DNA of 43,167 bases from Burkholderiales bacterium (GTDB lineage: Bacteria; Pseudomonadota; Gammaproteobacteria; Burkholderiales; Casimicrobiaceae). Shown here piece by piece: positions 34,336 through 42,449 of this stretch; within the stretch, counting starts at the first letter, position 1, and each line of letters opens with the position of its first letter. The notes beneath the pieces were generated by a model. That model ran no database searches and was not told the origin of the DNA. It saw only the letters and a list, made by a program, of their open reading frames with translations. The stretch lies in the NCBI GenBank assembly GCA_017880805.1, contig JADGRP010000208.1, positions 1 to 43,167 of the forward strand, read 5' to 3'. Position numbers and translations under genes: made by a program.

Positions 34336-34491
34336 ATGAGCGAGTCGAACCTGACGATCGAAACCGCGAAGACCGGCCACGAACTCAAGACCGAGAAGAC
34401 AAAGTCGACTGAAAAGCTGGCGTGGGAAACGCCCAAGCTCGAGGACGTCTCCGAGCAGGTGATGGCCCAGCCATACATCCGCTTCACCTGA
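34336..34491 (+). CDS. RiPP-like precursor peptide, copy 2 (51 residues)
   Basis: ATG 34336, TGA 34489-34491. Leader residues 1-29 are Lys/Glu/Thr-rich (MSESNLTIETAKTGHELKTE). Residues 30-51 start WETPKLEDV and end AQPYIRFT, and are identical to copy 1 at 19328. The W-x2-P-x-L leader motif suits RRE binding; candidate modified residues lie in the tail SEQVMAQPYIRFT, which has one Tyr (47), one Phe (50), one Met (43), one Glu and two Gln. It lacks the E-x3-Y core of PqqA and the C-terminal Val-Tyr of MftA. It has no cysteine, so sulfur-to-carbon crosslinks are excluded. It lies between radical SAM 2 and radical SAM 3. Not a family I can name. Confidence 0.88.
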   Translation: MSESNLTIETAKTGHELKTEKTKSTEKLAWETPKLEDVSEQVMAQPYIRFT

Positions 34492-34510
34492 GCTACCCAG
34501 ACATTTCGCA

Positions 34511-35470
34511 ATGCAGGGGCGCTCGGCCGATGAGTACGGGGCACCCCTTTTTCTTGCCTGGCAGCTGACCAACCGCTGCGGCGCGCGCTGCATCACCTGC
34601 TGCGAGGAATCCGGTCCCGACAAGGCATGGGGCGATGAGCTTCGCCGCGACGAGGCGCTCGACCTCGCCAGGCGCATTGCAGACTTCGGCATCCCGTATG
34701 TCGCCTTCGGCGGCGGCGAGCCGCTCGGCGTGCCGCATTGCTGGGATCTACTCGAGATACTCACGGACGAAGGCATCGTCCTCAAGATCGAGACCGACGG
34801 CAGCCGCATCGACGCGGCCGCGGCCGACCGGCTCGCGGAGCTCGCCGTCCAATGCATCCAGATATCGGTCGACGGCGCGACGGCAGCAACGCACGAGCGC
34901 GTGCGTCCTGGATCGAGCTTCGCCGCGGCGATCGCCGCCATCGAGCGGCTGTCCGCGCGTGGCCGTGTGCCGCAGTTCGTGTTCGTCCCCACCCGCTTTA
35001 ACCTCCACGAGATCGTCGCCGCATTCGATCTCGCCGCGAGGCTCGGTTGCGGCGTATTCGTCACCGGCCCGATGATGCGCATCGGGCGCGCCGCGGCCGA
35101 CTGGCAGCGGATTGCCTGCAGCGACGAGGAGTGGCGGCGCGCGGTCACCGCGCTTCGCGAGCGCGCGGAAACGATCGATGCGCCGATCGCGCTCTCGATC
35201 TACCCGTGGGACATTGTCACCGAAATGGAGCGGCGGCTGGCGAGCCCGCAGGCGATGCTGCTCGTCGTTCCCAACGGCAAAGTGAAGCTGCTGAACGCAC
35301 TGCCGTTTGCGCCCGCCGATCTGCGCCGTGATTCGCTCGAGGACGCGTGGCAGGCATACCGTGACACGTGGCGCGCGCCGGAGGTGCGGGCATTCATCGA
35401 CCGCTGCCGCAGCAATCCTGCGCTTCTGAGGCATGCGAACGAGACTTGGGTGGTTCCCGCGAAGCGATGA
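34511..35470 (+). CDS. Radical SAM peptide-modifying enzyme 3 (PqqE/MftC-like)
   Basis: 319 residues, ATG 34511, 19 bases after the peptide gene. Cluster motif C23-x3-C27-x2-C30 followed by C31 (NRCGARCITCC), EESGPDKAWGDELRRDEAL, GGEP at 68-71 in VAFGGGEPLGVPHCW, and LKIETDGSRI. The C-terminal SPASM-like outline LLVVPNGKVKLLNALPFAPADLR with SLEDAW has no cysteine at the equivalent cluster positions. The last residues LLRHANETWVVPAKR are shared with the broken copy at 19503-20013. It is the last gene of the cassette. Paralogy with enzymes 1 and 2 suggests successive or cooperative modification of one peptide. Confidence 0.9.
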   Translation: MQGRSADEYGAPLFLAWQLTNRCGARCITCCEESGPDKAWGDELRRDEALDLARRIADFGIPYVAFGGGEPLGVPHCWDLLEILTDEGIVLKIETDGSRIDAAAADRLAELAVQCIQISVDGATAATHERVRPGSSFAAAIAAIERLSARGRVPQFVFVPTRFNLHEIVAAFDLAARLGCGVFVTGPMMRIGRAAADWQRIACSDEEWRRAVTALRERAETIDAPIALSIYPWDIVTEMERRLASPQAMLLVVPNGKVKLLNALPFAPADLRRDSLEDAWQAYRDTWRAPEVRAFIDRCRSNPALLRHANETWVVPAKR

Positions 35471-35860
35471 CAGGTGCCGGTGGCACTACGCCGACTTGGC
35501 CGGTTTCCTCGGCATCGAATTGCAGCAGAATCGCAATGTGAGAAATCTATCGCTGATTTCGCCGCGCGGCTGTCGCATCGAGGCACGGGTCATTCGCGCC
35601 TGACCAAGCAAGTATTCTTCGGCGGGCAGCCGCCCCGCGCTCTACCGTACCGACCGTGCCGCCTTCCGTGACCGTACTGCGATCGCAGAAGTATCGAGCC
35701 GATGCAGGGACCGAGACGTTAGGAACCTACTCGCCATGGAACGGTCTGATATAAATTGACGGTAGGTTCAAGCTTGGTAACAATTACACGATCGTTCGGG
35801 CGCCATAGCACGCGCCAGATGAAGATACCGATATTCGAAGCTCCCTCGGAGTGCAGCCTT
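35471..35860. other. 390-base region without a recognisable gene
   Basis: No convincing gene or terminator. One frame near 35475-35600 reads RWHYADLAGFLGIELQQNRN and ends at a stop, which could be a fragment but has no start and no assignment. A short frame begins at the ATGA overlapping the radical SAM 3 stop (24 codons), likely fortuitous. Confidence 0.5.
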
Positions 35861-37060
35861 ATGTTGAAGCGATTGCGCCACGGTTTCGTGTTCTTGCTCG
35901 GACTGGTGGTGATTGTCTCCACGGTAGCGCACGGGCAGCAGCCAGTCGCTGCGGCCAACGACCCAAGCGCGGTCGCGGCTCCGCTGCCGCAGGGCGAGCT
36001 CGAGGCGCTGCTCGCGCCGATCGCGCTTTATCCGGACCAAATACTGGCTCAGATACTCATGGCTTCGACGTATCCTCTCGAAATTGTGATGGCGGCTCGC
36101 TTCGTGCAGCAGAATCCCTCCCTTGCCGGAGACGCGCTCGACCAGGCACTGAGTGACAAGAACTGGGACCCGAGTGTGCTTTCATTGACCGCCTACCCTC
36201 AGGTGCTGGTGATGATGAACGACAAGCTTGACTGGACTCAGCGACTGGGCGACGCGTTCCTGGCCAGCCAGCAGCAGGTCATGGATACCGTGCAGACCTT
36301 GCGCAGCAAAGCGCAGGCGGCGGGAAACCTGCGGAACACGCCACAGCAAACGGTGACGAATCAAGCAGGCTTCATAGACATCGAACCGGCGCAGCCGGAA
36401 TACGTCTACGTGCCCGTCTACGACCCGAGGGTGATCTACGGTCCGTGGTCGGATCCGGTCTACCAGCCCGACTATTGGTATCCGCCGCCGATTTACGGTT
36501 ACCCCGATCTATCGGCAGGAATCGCGATAGGAATATTCTTTGGCGCAGCGTGGCGAATTTCGAATAACCATTGGGGGTGGGCGCGCCCGAACTGGCGCGG
36601 TCACGGCATCGGTGTCGACGTTCGCAACAACAACTTTGCGAATCGGCCGCAATACGTCAACCGGTGGCGCGATGGGCAATGGGCGCACTTACCCGAGCAC
36701 CGCCATGGCGTGGCCTACCGAGACAACGGCTCGGTGGCCCGGTATATTCGACCCAACACGGCCGCGATTCAGGCGCGCGAACCGTACCGTGGGCGCGACC
36801 TGGCACAGCCGCAGCAGAGTGGCCAGCGCCAGGTGCAGCGGCCGCAACAGGGGACAGCCCTTCCGGTGCCGCAGCAACAGCCGTTCGCGCGCACGGCGCC
36901 GCAACTGCAGCCGATGGCCCGGCCGATGCCGCAGCAATCCGCGCCGCAAGCTGCCTACTTTCCGCAGCCGCGCGCCCAAGTCCAGATGGATGCCAACCGC
37001 GGCCAGATGAGCCGCCAGTCAGCCGGCGTCCGATCGGCGCCGCAGCGAGGCCAGCGATGA
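35861..37060 (+). CDS. DUF3300 family secreted protein
   Basis: 399 residues from ATG 35861, which begins a good signal peptide (MLKRLRHGFVFLLGLVVIVS, cleaved near AHGQ). A longer frame upstream is not needed. The DUF3300 domain includes LLAPIALYPDQILAQILMAS, TYPLEIVMAARF, and VYVPVYDPRVIYGPW with aromatic repeats (YQPDYWYPPPIYGYP). The C-terminal ~130 residues are Gln/Pro/Arg-rich low complexity. The stop overlaps the DUF2950 start (ATGA), a pairing commonly seen for these two families. Function is unknown; an envelope role is likely from the signal peptide. Confidence 0.88.
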   Translation: MLKRLRHGFVFLLGLVVIVSTVAHGQQPVAAANDPSAVAAPLPQGELEALLAPIALYPDQILAQILMASTYPLEIVMAARFVQQNPSLAGDALDQALSDKNWDPSVLSLTAYPQVLVMMNDKLDWTQRLGDAFLASQQQVMDTVQTLRSKAQAAGNLRNTPQQTVTNQAGFIDIEPAQPEYVYVPVYDPRVIYGPWSDPVYQPDYWYPPPIYGYPDLSAGIAIGIFFGAAWRISNNHWGWARPNWRGHGIGVDVRNNNFANRPQYVNRWRDGQWAHLPEHRHGVAYRDNGSVARYIRPNTAAIQAREPYRGRDLAQPQQSGQRQVQRPQQGTALPVPQQQPFARTAPQLQPMARPMPQQSAPQAAYFPQPRAQVQMDANRGQMSRQSAGVRSAPQRGQR

Positions 37061-38016
37061 AGCGGCGCTTGCTTTGGAGCGTGGCCTTCGTCGCCACCGT
37101 GGTGACCTCGCCGGTGATGGTCCTCGCGCAAACCGCAGTTCCCTCGAAAGCGCCGGCGACGGGCAAGGTCAGGCCGATCGCGCAGCAGACGTTCGCCACC
37201 CCGGAAGAGGCAGCCGCCGCGCTCGCCAATGCGCTTCGCTCCGACGATTTGAAACAGATCCATGCGGTGCTGGGGCCCGGAAGCGGCAAGGTGATACGTT
37301 CCGGCGACCCGGTGCAGGATGTGGCGGGACGCAAGCGTTTCCTCGAAGCTTATGAGACGAGCGTCAAGATCGAGCCGGCGGGTGCTGCGAAGGCCACGCT
37401 GCTGATCGGCTCGGAGGAATTTCCCTTTCCGTTCCCGCTGGTCAGATCGGCGAGCGGCTGGACATTCGACTCGAAGGCCGGAGCCGAGGAGGTCCTCAAC
37501 CGTCGAATCGGAAAAAACGAGCGCGCGGCCATCCAGGTTTGCCTCGCTTACGTGGACGCGCAGCGCGAATACGCGACCAAGGATCGTGACAAGGATGGCC
37601 TGCTGGAATACGCGCAGCAATTGATCAGCACGCCTGGCCGGCAGGACGGCTTGTATTGGAAGACCCGGGAAGGCGAAGCGATGAGTCCGCTCGGCCCGCT
37701 CACCACGCGCGCCAAGGCGCAGGGCTACGTCAACCTCGCAAACGATCCGTACCACGGCTATTACTACAGGATTCTCACGGCACAGGGCGAGGACAGCCCG
37801 GGCGGCGCGTTCAGCTACATGGTGCGCGGCAAGATGATCGGCGGCTTTGCGCTGGTGGCTTACCCCGCGCGATGGGGCGCGTCAGGCGTCATGACCCTGA
37901 TCTGCAACCACGAGGGCGTGGTGTACCAAAAGAATCTTGGCAGGGAAACGGCTGCAATTGCCGAGCGGATGACGCGCTACGACCCGGACGCCAGCTGGAA
38001 GAAGACCGACCAATGA
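37057..38016 (+). CDS. DUF2950 family secreted protein
   Basis: 319 residues, ATG 37057, with a signal peptide MKRRLLWSVAFVATVVTSPV ending near VLAQ. The mature part has QQTFATPEEAAAALANALRS, a helical dimer-like segment with EYATKDRDKDGLLEYAQQLI, and the conserved YHGYYYRILTAQGEDSPGGA and FALVAYPARWGASGVMTLI. These are typical of DUF2950. Translationally coupled to the DUF3300 gene. Function unknown. Confidence 0.88.
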   Translation: MKRRLLWSVAFVATVVTSPVMVLAQTAVPSKAPATGKVRPIAQQTFATPEEAAAALANALRSDDLKQIHAVLGPGSGKVIRSGDPVQDVAGRKRFLEAYETSVKIEPAGAAKATLLIGSEEFPFPFPLVRSASGWTFDSKAGAEEVLNRRIGKNERAAIQVCLAYVDAQREYATKDRDKDGLLEYAQQLISTPGRQDGLYWKTREGEAMSPLGPLTTRAKAQGYVNLANDPYHGYYYRILTAQGEDSPGGAFSYMVRGKMIGGFALVAYPARWGASGVMTLICNHEGVVYQKNLGRETAAIAERMTRYDPDASWKKTDQ

Positions 38017-38077
38017 GCGGGCGCTGTAAGCGCTGCTGGCACTAAGAATCCGGGTGTGTCCAAAGGTCTGAGGGTAG

Positions 38078-38626
38078 TCACGCCGCTTCAACCTTGCGTC
38101 GCATCGCAGAGAGCAGGTGACGATGGAACATGTGGCAAACAGCCGCCTCGATCGGCTTCCACAGCCATCTGGGGCGCCTGACGCTCGCGTACCGGGTTGT
38201 GACCGCGACCTCCGTATTGCCGCTCGGAAGCTCACGTAGCGTATAGCAACCCCCCGAAAGCGCTAGACCACCGCCGATTGCAAGGCTTTGCTCGACGACG
38301 TCGAAGCCGTAGTGGTGCCCCACGTCGATCCGCGTAATGCGTTTCAGCAGGTGTCCGCCCTCGTACAAGCACTTCACTTCGTCGCCGACCCTCGACTTCG
38401 AGTTTTCGGTCCCAATCGGTAACGGCAGAAGCAGGCGCAGGTGCAGCGGCGGCCGCTCCTCGATCTGCTCGTAGAACATAAGCCCACCCCACACCCGCTC
38501 GGGCGAAGTCGCGAACTTTATCCGGGTTACGATCGATCTAGACTGTCGCGCCACGACCATGGCCGCGCTCGTGGCGTCGGCGCTTCTTCCCGCTGGGGCA
38601 TTGGTCCCTGTCGCCGCGGGTTTCAT
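38078..38626 (-). CDS. SRPBCC (polyketide cyclase-like) protein
   Basis: About 182 residues if started at ATG 38626 (MKPAATGTNAPAG); the conserved part begins at VARQSRSIVTRIKFATSPER, so a start near 38560 is also possible. The pattern SRIVTRIKFATSPERVWGGL and later GGCYTLRELPSGNTEVAVTTRYAS fits the START/SRPBCC ligand-binding fold. The ending WLWKPIEAAVCHMFHRHLLS is helical. Ligand and role unknown. It lies downstream of, and in the same direction as, the DUF3419 gene, about 200 bases away. Confidence 0.7.
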   Translation of the reverse strand: MKPAATGTNAPAGRSADATSAAMVVARQSRSIVTRIKFATSPERVWGGLMFYEQIEERPPLHLRLLLPLPIGTENSKSRVGDEVKCLYEGGHLLKRITRIDVGHHYGFDVVEQSLAIGGGLALSGGCYTLRELPSGNTEVAVTTRYASVRRPRWLWKPIEAAVCHMFHRHLLSAMRRKVEAA

Positions 38627-38822
38627 CGATCGGTGCTCAATTGGTTTGTCTGGATACACTGGCGAATCGCCTCGGTGCGGTTCACTCCATCCTCTAGGAA
38701 CGAGCCACACCAATACACTGCCGCTGCGAATCCGCAGCTGATCTTGTTGCATCTCTTGAGGACCGTGAAGTCCAAGACTGCGAGAACGCATGAGCCGCGG
38801 CCTCGTGCGCACCTTGAGCTCC

Positions 38823-39722
38823 TCACAGCGTGGCCGCCGGCCTCACATCGACGATGCCCCAGAGCATTGCCCGGTCCTCGGCAGCACGGTTCGTCGGTAG
38901 AGCGATCCGTGCCTCGCGAAAGCTGCGGAGCACCGTGATTGCACTCGGCGCGGCGGCCCGTTTCACCGCGGCAAAGAGCCGCTGTTCATAAACTGCGTCG
39001 GCCCCGTCCAAGATGTTCGACAGCGCAAACCCATCGAAGCTCCCGGCGGGTTGGCGTTCAAGATAAGCGGCCGCATCGGCGTGAACGAGTCGGATCGCCT
39101 TCGCCTCCGGGGGCGGCTGCTCGTCGGACAACTCACCGAGCAGCAGCGCACGTGCGTAGGGGTTGGTGCGGTTGGAGTGCCGGGCGAAGCAGCGCTCCAT
39201 GCGTCCGCGCATGACTGCCCCGAAGCGCGGCGGCAAGAAGTCGAGGAACGGCGAGGCGTAGACCGCGCGCAGCGCGGTCAATGAGAAGACCCCGTCGAGG
39301 GCGGCCCGGAATCGCCAAGTGTCGAGATGACGACGCCAGTACGTGGTCTGCTCCTCCGGGTCGTCAAGATTAAGGAACGCACGCAACCGCGACGGCGACC
39401 AGCCCACCGCGGGCGATAAGGTGCGCGCGAAAGCCACGACACGCTCGGCGATGCCGCGCACACCGTAGTCGCCCGCGAACCGCCGCTCGGCGTAAGCGAG
39501 CTGGACAGGATTAATGTCGACGGCCACCACCTCATGGCGCGGCGCGAGTTTCATCGCGGTGCAACCCGCGGAGGCAATGCAGAAGACGCGCCCCCCAGCT
39601 CGGAACGCGCCGCATTCAATCGACGCGTCTTCGTACATGCGGCCGAAAAGCACCTTGCGCGGGCCATCGCGCGCATCGAAGCGGCCGCGCTCCCAAGCGG
39701 TCTTGGCGACGGTCGTCGTCAC
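38823..39722 (-). CDS. DUF3419 / BtaA-like aminocarboxypropyltransferase family protein
   Basis: About 299 residues from GTG 39722, which overlaps the DoxX-like stop (GTGA); a longer frame to 39752 exists. Recognisable parts: RKVLFGRMYEDASIECGAFR, an AdoMet-binding fold VFCIASAGCTAMKLAPRHEV followed by VAVDINPVQLAYAERR, and a C-terminal DGFALSNILDGADAVYEQ. BtaA of this family transfers a 3-amino-3-carboxypropyl group from AdoMet to diacylglycerol in betaine lipid synthesis. No BtaB methyltransferase is visible here, so betaine lipid production is not established. Confidence 0.82.
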   Translation of the reverse strand: MTTTVAKTAWERGRFDARDGPRKVLFGRMYEDASIECGAFRAGGRVFCIASAGCTAMKLAPRHEVVAVDINPVQLAYAERRFAGDYGVRGIAERVVAFARTLSPAVGWSPSRLRAFLNLDDPEEQTTYWRRHLDTWRFRAALDGVFSLTALRAVYASPFLDFLPPRFGAVMRGRMERCFARHSNRTNPYARALLLGELSDEQPPPEAKAIRLVHADAAAYLERQPAGSFDGFALSNILDGADAVYEQRLFAAVKRAAAPSAITVLRSFREARIALPTNRAAEDRAMLWGIVDVRPAATL

Positions 39723-40102
39723 GCCCAACCCGGTAAGCTGGCCGCAACCCACACTAGCACGAGGAACGCCAAGTTCTTAACCACCATTCCGCCCGGATCG
39801 TGGATGATGTGGCGGGCCCAGAGCAGGCCGCTGGCATTCAATGAGATGAGCAGCAAGGTCTGCGTAACCGCACACTGCAGCGGCGCGACCGCGCTCAGTG
39901 TCCAGATTCCCAAGGCGACCTCGGCCGCGCCAAGCACCTGAAGGAAGAGCGCCCCGATGCGGGGCCCAAAGTAGGGTACGGCCTCGACAACCTTGAGTTC
40001 ATGCGGTTGACCACGGAAGAGCTTGCACCACAGCCCCTCATAAAGCCACACGGCTGCCACCGCGACGCGAATCAACCAGAAAGGCGGCAACAGCGTGAAC
40101 AT
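39719..40102 (-). CDS. DoxX-like small membrane protein
   Basis: 127 residues with four hydrophobic helices (LIRVAVAAVWLYEGLWCKLF, GALFLQVLGAAEVALGIWTL, TQTLLLISLNASGLLWARHI, and NLAFLVLVWVAASLPGW). The YEGLWCKL opening and the AAEVALGIWTL segment fit DoxX-like families. It is coupled to the DUF3419 gene by a GTGA overlap, an association that suggests a joint membrane-lipid function, which remains inference. Confidence 0.8.
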   Translation of the reverse strand: MFTLLPPFWLIRVAVAAVWLYEGLWCKLFRGQPHELKVVEAVPYFGPRIGALFLQVLGAAEVALGIWTLSAVAPLQCAVTQTLLLISLNASGLLWARHIIHDPGGMVVKNLAFLVLVWVAASLPGWA

Positions 40103-40407
40103 GGTGACTGTCTTTGAAGCGTGAGCCCATCGTTATCCAATGAGCACCGGCCTTACCAGCGGCCTGTCCGCAGCGCCGGCCGCGCGCGCTTGAGCGGCCG
40201 CACCGACCGCGCATCCTCGAGCGCCGTCTCACCCCTTATCAACGCCTCGCCAACCGAGGAAAACGACGACACGATCACCCATCCATGCCGAAATAATACT
40301 TGCCCGCGCATGGCGAAGTATCCTAGCCGTTAGCGCTTCAGTCAAACGGCATCTCCAGCGCGAGCAGGCATGCTCTGGATCGACGGCCAAGTTTCCTCAC
40401 GAGACAA
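40103..40407. other. 305-base region without a recognisable gene
   Basis: Separates the convergent-free minus-strand DoxX-like gene from the end of the ATPase operon. Short frames on both strands show no family. No clear promoter or hairpin seen. Confidence 0.5.
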
Positions 40408-41004
40408 TCACGTACGACGCCGCATCGAGATGGCGTCCTCCTGCTCGAGTTCTTCCAGGCGCGTCTCGATCCGGTAGACCGCCTGGTCGAGCTCCGGCAA
40501 AAGGACATCCTGCAGCGCGCGCGCCCGGCGTACCGAGCGCCGATACTCGAACGACAGCCGCTCGAGATTCCCGGTGACGCCGGCGAGCCGGGCCGCCGCG
40601 GCAATCAACGCGACGAATGCGCGCCGGCACGCTTCGGCCTCGGGCGACGGCTGAACCGACGGCCGCGGCGCTTCGTCCGCCGATCGCCAGGTGGCGTCCT
40701 GCAAGCGCACGCCCATGAGCGAACGCGCTTCACGCGCAAGTGTCGCGGCGGTCTGGTCGAGCGGCGGGTAAACCTGCAGGTCTTCCAGCCCATGGCGCGC
40801 GATCGCTGCCTGCAGCGCCTGAGTGGCTGCCTGGTGCGCGTCGAGCAAGATGCGGTCGAGTTTCGCGTAACGCGCGAGCTCGCGCAGGATTTCGCCGGCG
40901 AGCAGCAGACATTTCTCGTCGAGGAATACATAACCCTCGTGCATGGCCCGCTGCTCGTCCTTCAACTCGAGCACCACCGCGCGAGTAGGGCTTGCTTCAC
41001 TCAT
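40408..41004 (-). CDS. ntpD: V/A-type ATPase subunit D (central stalk)
   Basis: 198 residues, ATG 41004. The central rotor shaft subunit is a long two-helix coiled coil: N-terminal helix VVLELKDEQRAMHEGYVFLD and on through LARYAKLDRILLDAHQAA, and C-terminal helix LSFEYRRSVRRARALQDVLL to ELDQAVYRIETRLEELEQED. The latter (RRVNALExxxIP-like) is the conserved motif of subunit D. Last of the visible A-B-D genes; it follows subunit B by 59 bases. The N-terminal motif is weaker than in the well-known NtpD proteins. Confidence 0.85.
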   Translation of the reverse strand: MSEASPTRAVVLELKDEQRAMHEGYVFLDEKCLLLAGEILRELARYAKLDRILLDAHQAATQALQAAIARHGLEDLQVYPPLDQTAATLAREARSLMGVRLQDATWRSADEAPRPSVQPSPEAEACRRAFVALIAAAARLAGVTGNLERLSFEYRRSVRRARALQDVLLPELDQAVYRIETRLEELEQEDAISMRRRT

Positions 41005-41063
41005 TCGAACACCGGACGGCAACCGCAGATCAAGACGTGCATGGCGGACGAAATCCCTATGGC

Positions 41064-42449
41064 TTACGGTTTCACGCCCAGATGCGCGGCGATCTGTGCG
41101 TCGGACAGGCGCGTCAGCTCGGTCACGGGCAATCCGGCGAGCAGACGCCAGCCGACTTCCATGCTCTGTTCCAGTGTGCGCGGTTCCGACTGGCTGACGA
41201 GCTGGTCCTCGAACGCGGCGCCGAAAGCCAGATACTGGCGGTCGGCGGCCGCGAGCCCTTCCTCGCCGACGACGCTCGCCAGCACGCGTGCCTGCACGGC
41301 GCGCGCGTAAGCCGCATAGAGCTGGCTCGACAAGGCCGGATGATCCGGGTGCGTGTACTGGCCACCCGTGCCGTCCTTCATCAATCGGGACAGCGACGGC
41401 AGCACATCGATCGGTGGATAGATCGCGCGCCGGTCGAGGTCGCGCGAGAGCACGATCTGGCCTTCGGTGATGTAACCGGTCAGGTCGGGAATCGGGTGGC
41501 CGATGTCGTCGGCGGGCATCGTAAGGATGGACAGTTGCGTCAGCGTGCCCTTTGCGCCGCGAATGCAGCCGGCGCGCTCGAACAGGCTGGCCAGGTCCGA
41601 GTACATGTAGCCCGGAAAGCCCTTCCGGCTCGGGATCTCTCCCTTCGACGATGAAACTTCGCGCAGCGCCTCCGCATAGTTCGTCATGTCGGTCAGGATC
41701 GCGAGGACATGTTTGCCCTCGACGAAGGCAAGATACTCCGCCGCGGTCAGCGCGAAACGCGGAGTCAGCAGCCGCTGCGTCGACGAGTCGCTGGCGAGGT
41801 TCAAGAACAGCGCCGTGCGTTCGAGTGCACCACATTGTTCGAGGCTCTTGCGAAAAAATTCCGCGCTGTCGTAGGGCACACCGATGCCGGCGAATACGAT
41901 CGCAAAATCGCCGCCCGTGGCGTCGGGACCTTGGCGCAGCCGCGCGTGGCTTGCGATCTCGACGGCGAGCCGGTCGTGCGGCAATCCGCCGCCGGAAAAG
42001 ATCGGCAGCTTCTGGCCGCGCACCAGGCTGTTCATCAGGTCCAGCGCCGTGACGCCGGTTTCGATGAAGTCGCGCGGTCCCGCGCGTGCGACTGGATTGA
42101 TCGGCAGGCCCTCGATGCGGTGCGTCTGCCTTGCTGCGATTGGCGGACCGCCGTCGATCACCTGCCCGACGCCGTTGAATACGCGGCCGAGGATCGAGGG
42201 CGAGAGGCCGAACGTCAGCGGTTCGCCGAAGAAGCGCACCACCGTGTCCGGTAGTGCCAGGCCCGACGTCGATTCGAGCACTTCGATCGTCATGAACGCC
42301 TCGTCGATCGCCGCGATGCGTCCCAGGCGCGTGCGGCCGTCGCCGCCGCGTACTTCGACCGCGTCGTACAGGCCGACGTCGAGCGTCCGCCGCAGGAACA
42401 AAAGCGGACCTTCCAACCGCGTGGCCGCGCCTTCAACCGTGAGTCGCAT
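41064..42449 (-). CDS. ntpB: V/A-type ATPase subunit B (non-catalytic)
   Basis: 461 residues. Start at ATG 42449 (MRLTVEGAATRLEGPLLFLR), inside the 3' end of subunit A; a longer frame upstream is out-of-frame coding. The regulatory nucleotide-binding subunit: GRVFNGVGQVIDGGPPI, the P-loop-less IFSGGGLPHDRLAVEIA, DMTNYAEALREVSSSKGEIPSRKGFPGYMY and GSLTQ-like LTQLSILTMPADDIGHPIPDLTGYITEGQIVLSRDL, all as in NtpB/AtpB. Canonical length. Confidence 0.95.
   Translation of the reverse strand: MRLTVEGAATRLEGPLLFLRRTLDVGLYDAVEVRGGDGRTRLGRIAAIDEAFMTIEVLESTSGLALPDTVVRFFGEPLTFGLSPSILGRVFNGVGQVIDGGPPIAARQTHRIEGLPINPVARAGPRDFIETGVTALDLMNSLVRGQKLPIFSGGGLPHDRLAVEIASHARLRQGPDATGGDFAIVFAGIGVPYDSAEFFRKSLEQCGALERTALFLNLASDSSTQRLLTPRFALTAAEYLAFVEGKHVLAILTDMTNYAEALREVSSSKGEIPSRKGFPGYMYSDLASLFERAGCIRGAKGTLTQLSILTMPADDIGHPIPDLTGYITEGQIVLSRDLDRRAIYPPIDVLPSLSRLMKDGTGGQYTHPDHPALSSQLYAAYARAVQARVLASVVGEEGLAAADRQYLAFGAAFEDQLVSQSEPRTLEQSMEVGWRLLAGLPVTELTRLSDAQIAAHLGVKP

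Noticed and set aside
34336-34491. Precursor peptide as PqqA or MftA
   Set aside because: PqqA has a Glu-x3-Tyr core and MftA ends in Val-Tyr; here the glutamate and tyrosine are seven apart (E40, Y47) and the peptide ends Arg-Phe-Thr. No pqqB/C or mftD/E/F genes are present.
35467-35541. 24-codon frame overlapping the radical SAM 3 stop, considered as a further small peptide
   Set aside because: Low-complexity Gly/Thr/Ser translation with no similarity to the two precursor peptides.
38022-38036. GCGCTgtaAGCGC hairpin after the DUF2950 gene as a terminator
   Set aside because: Only five base pairs and no T run.
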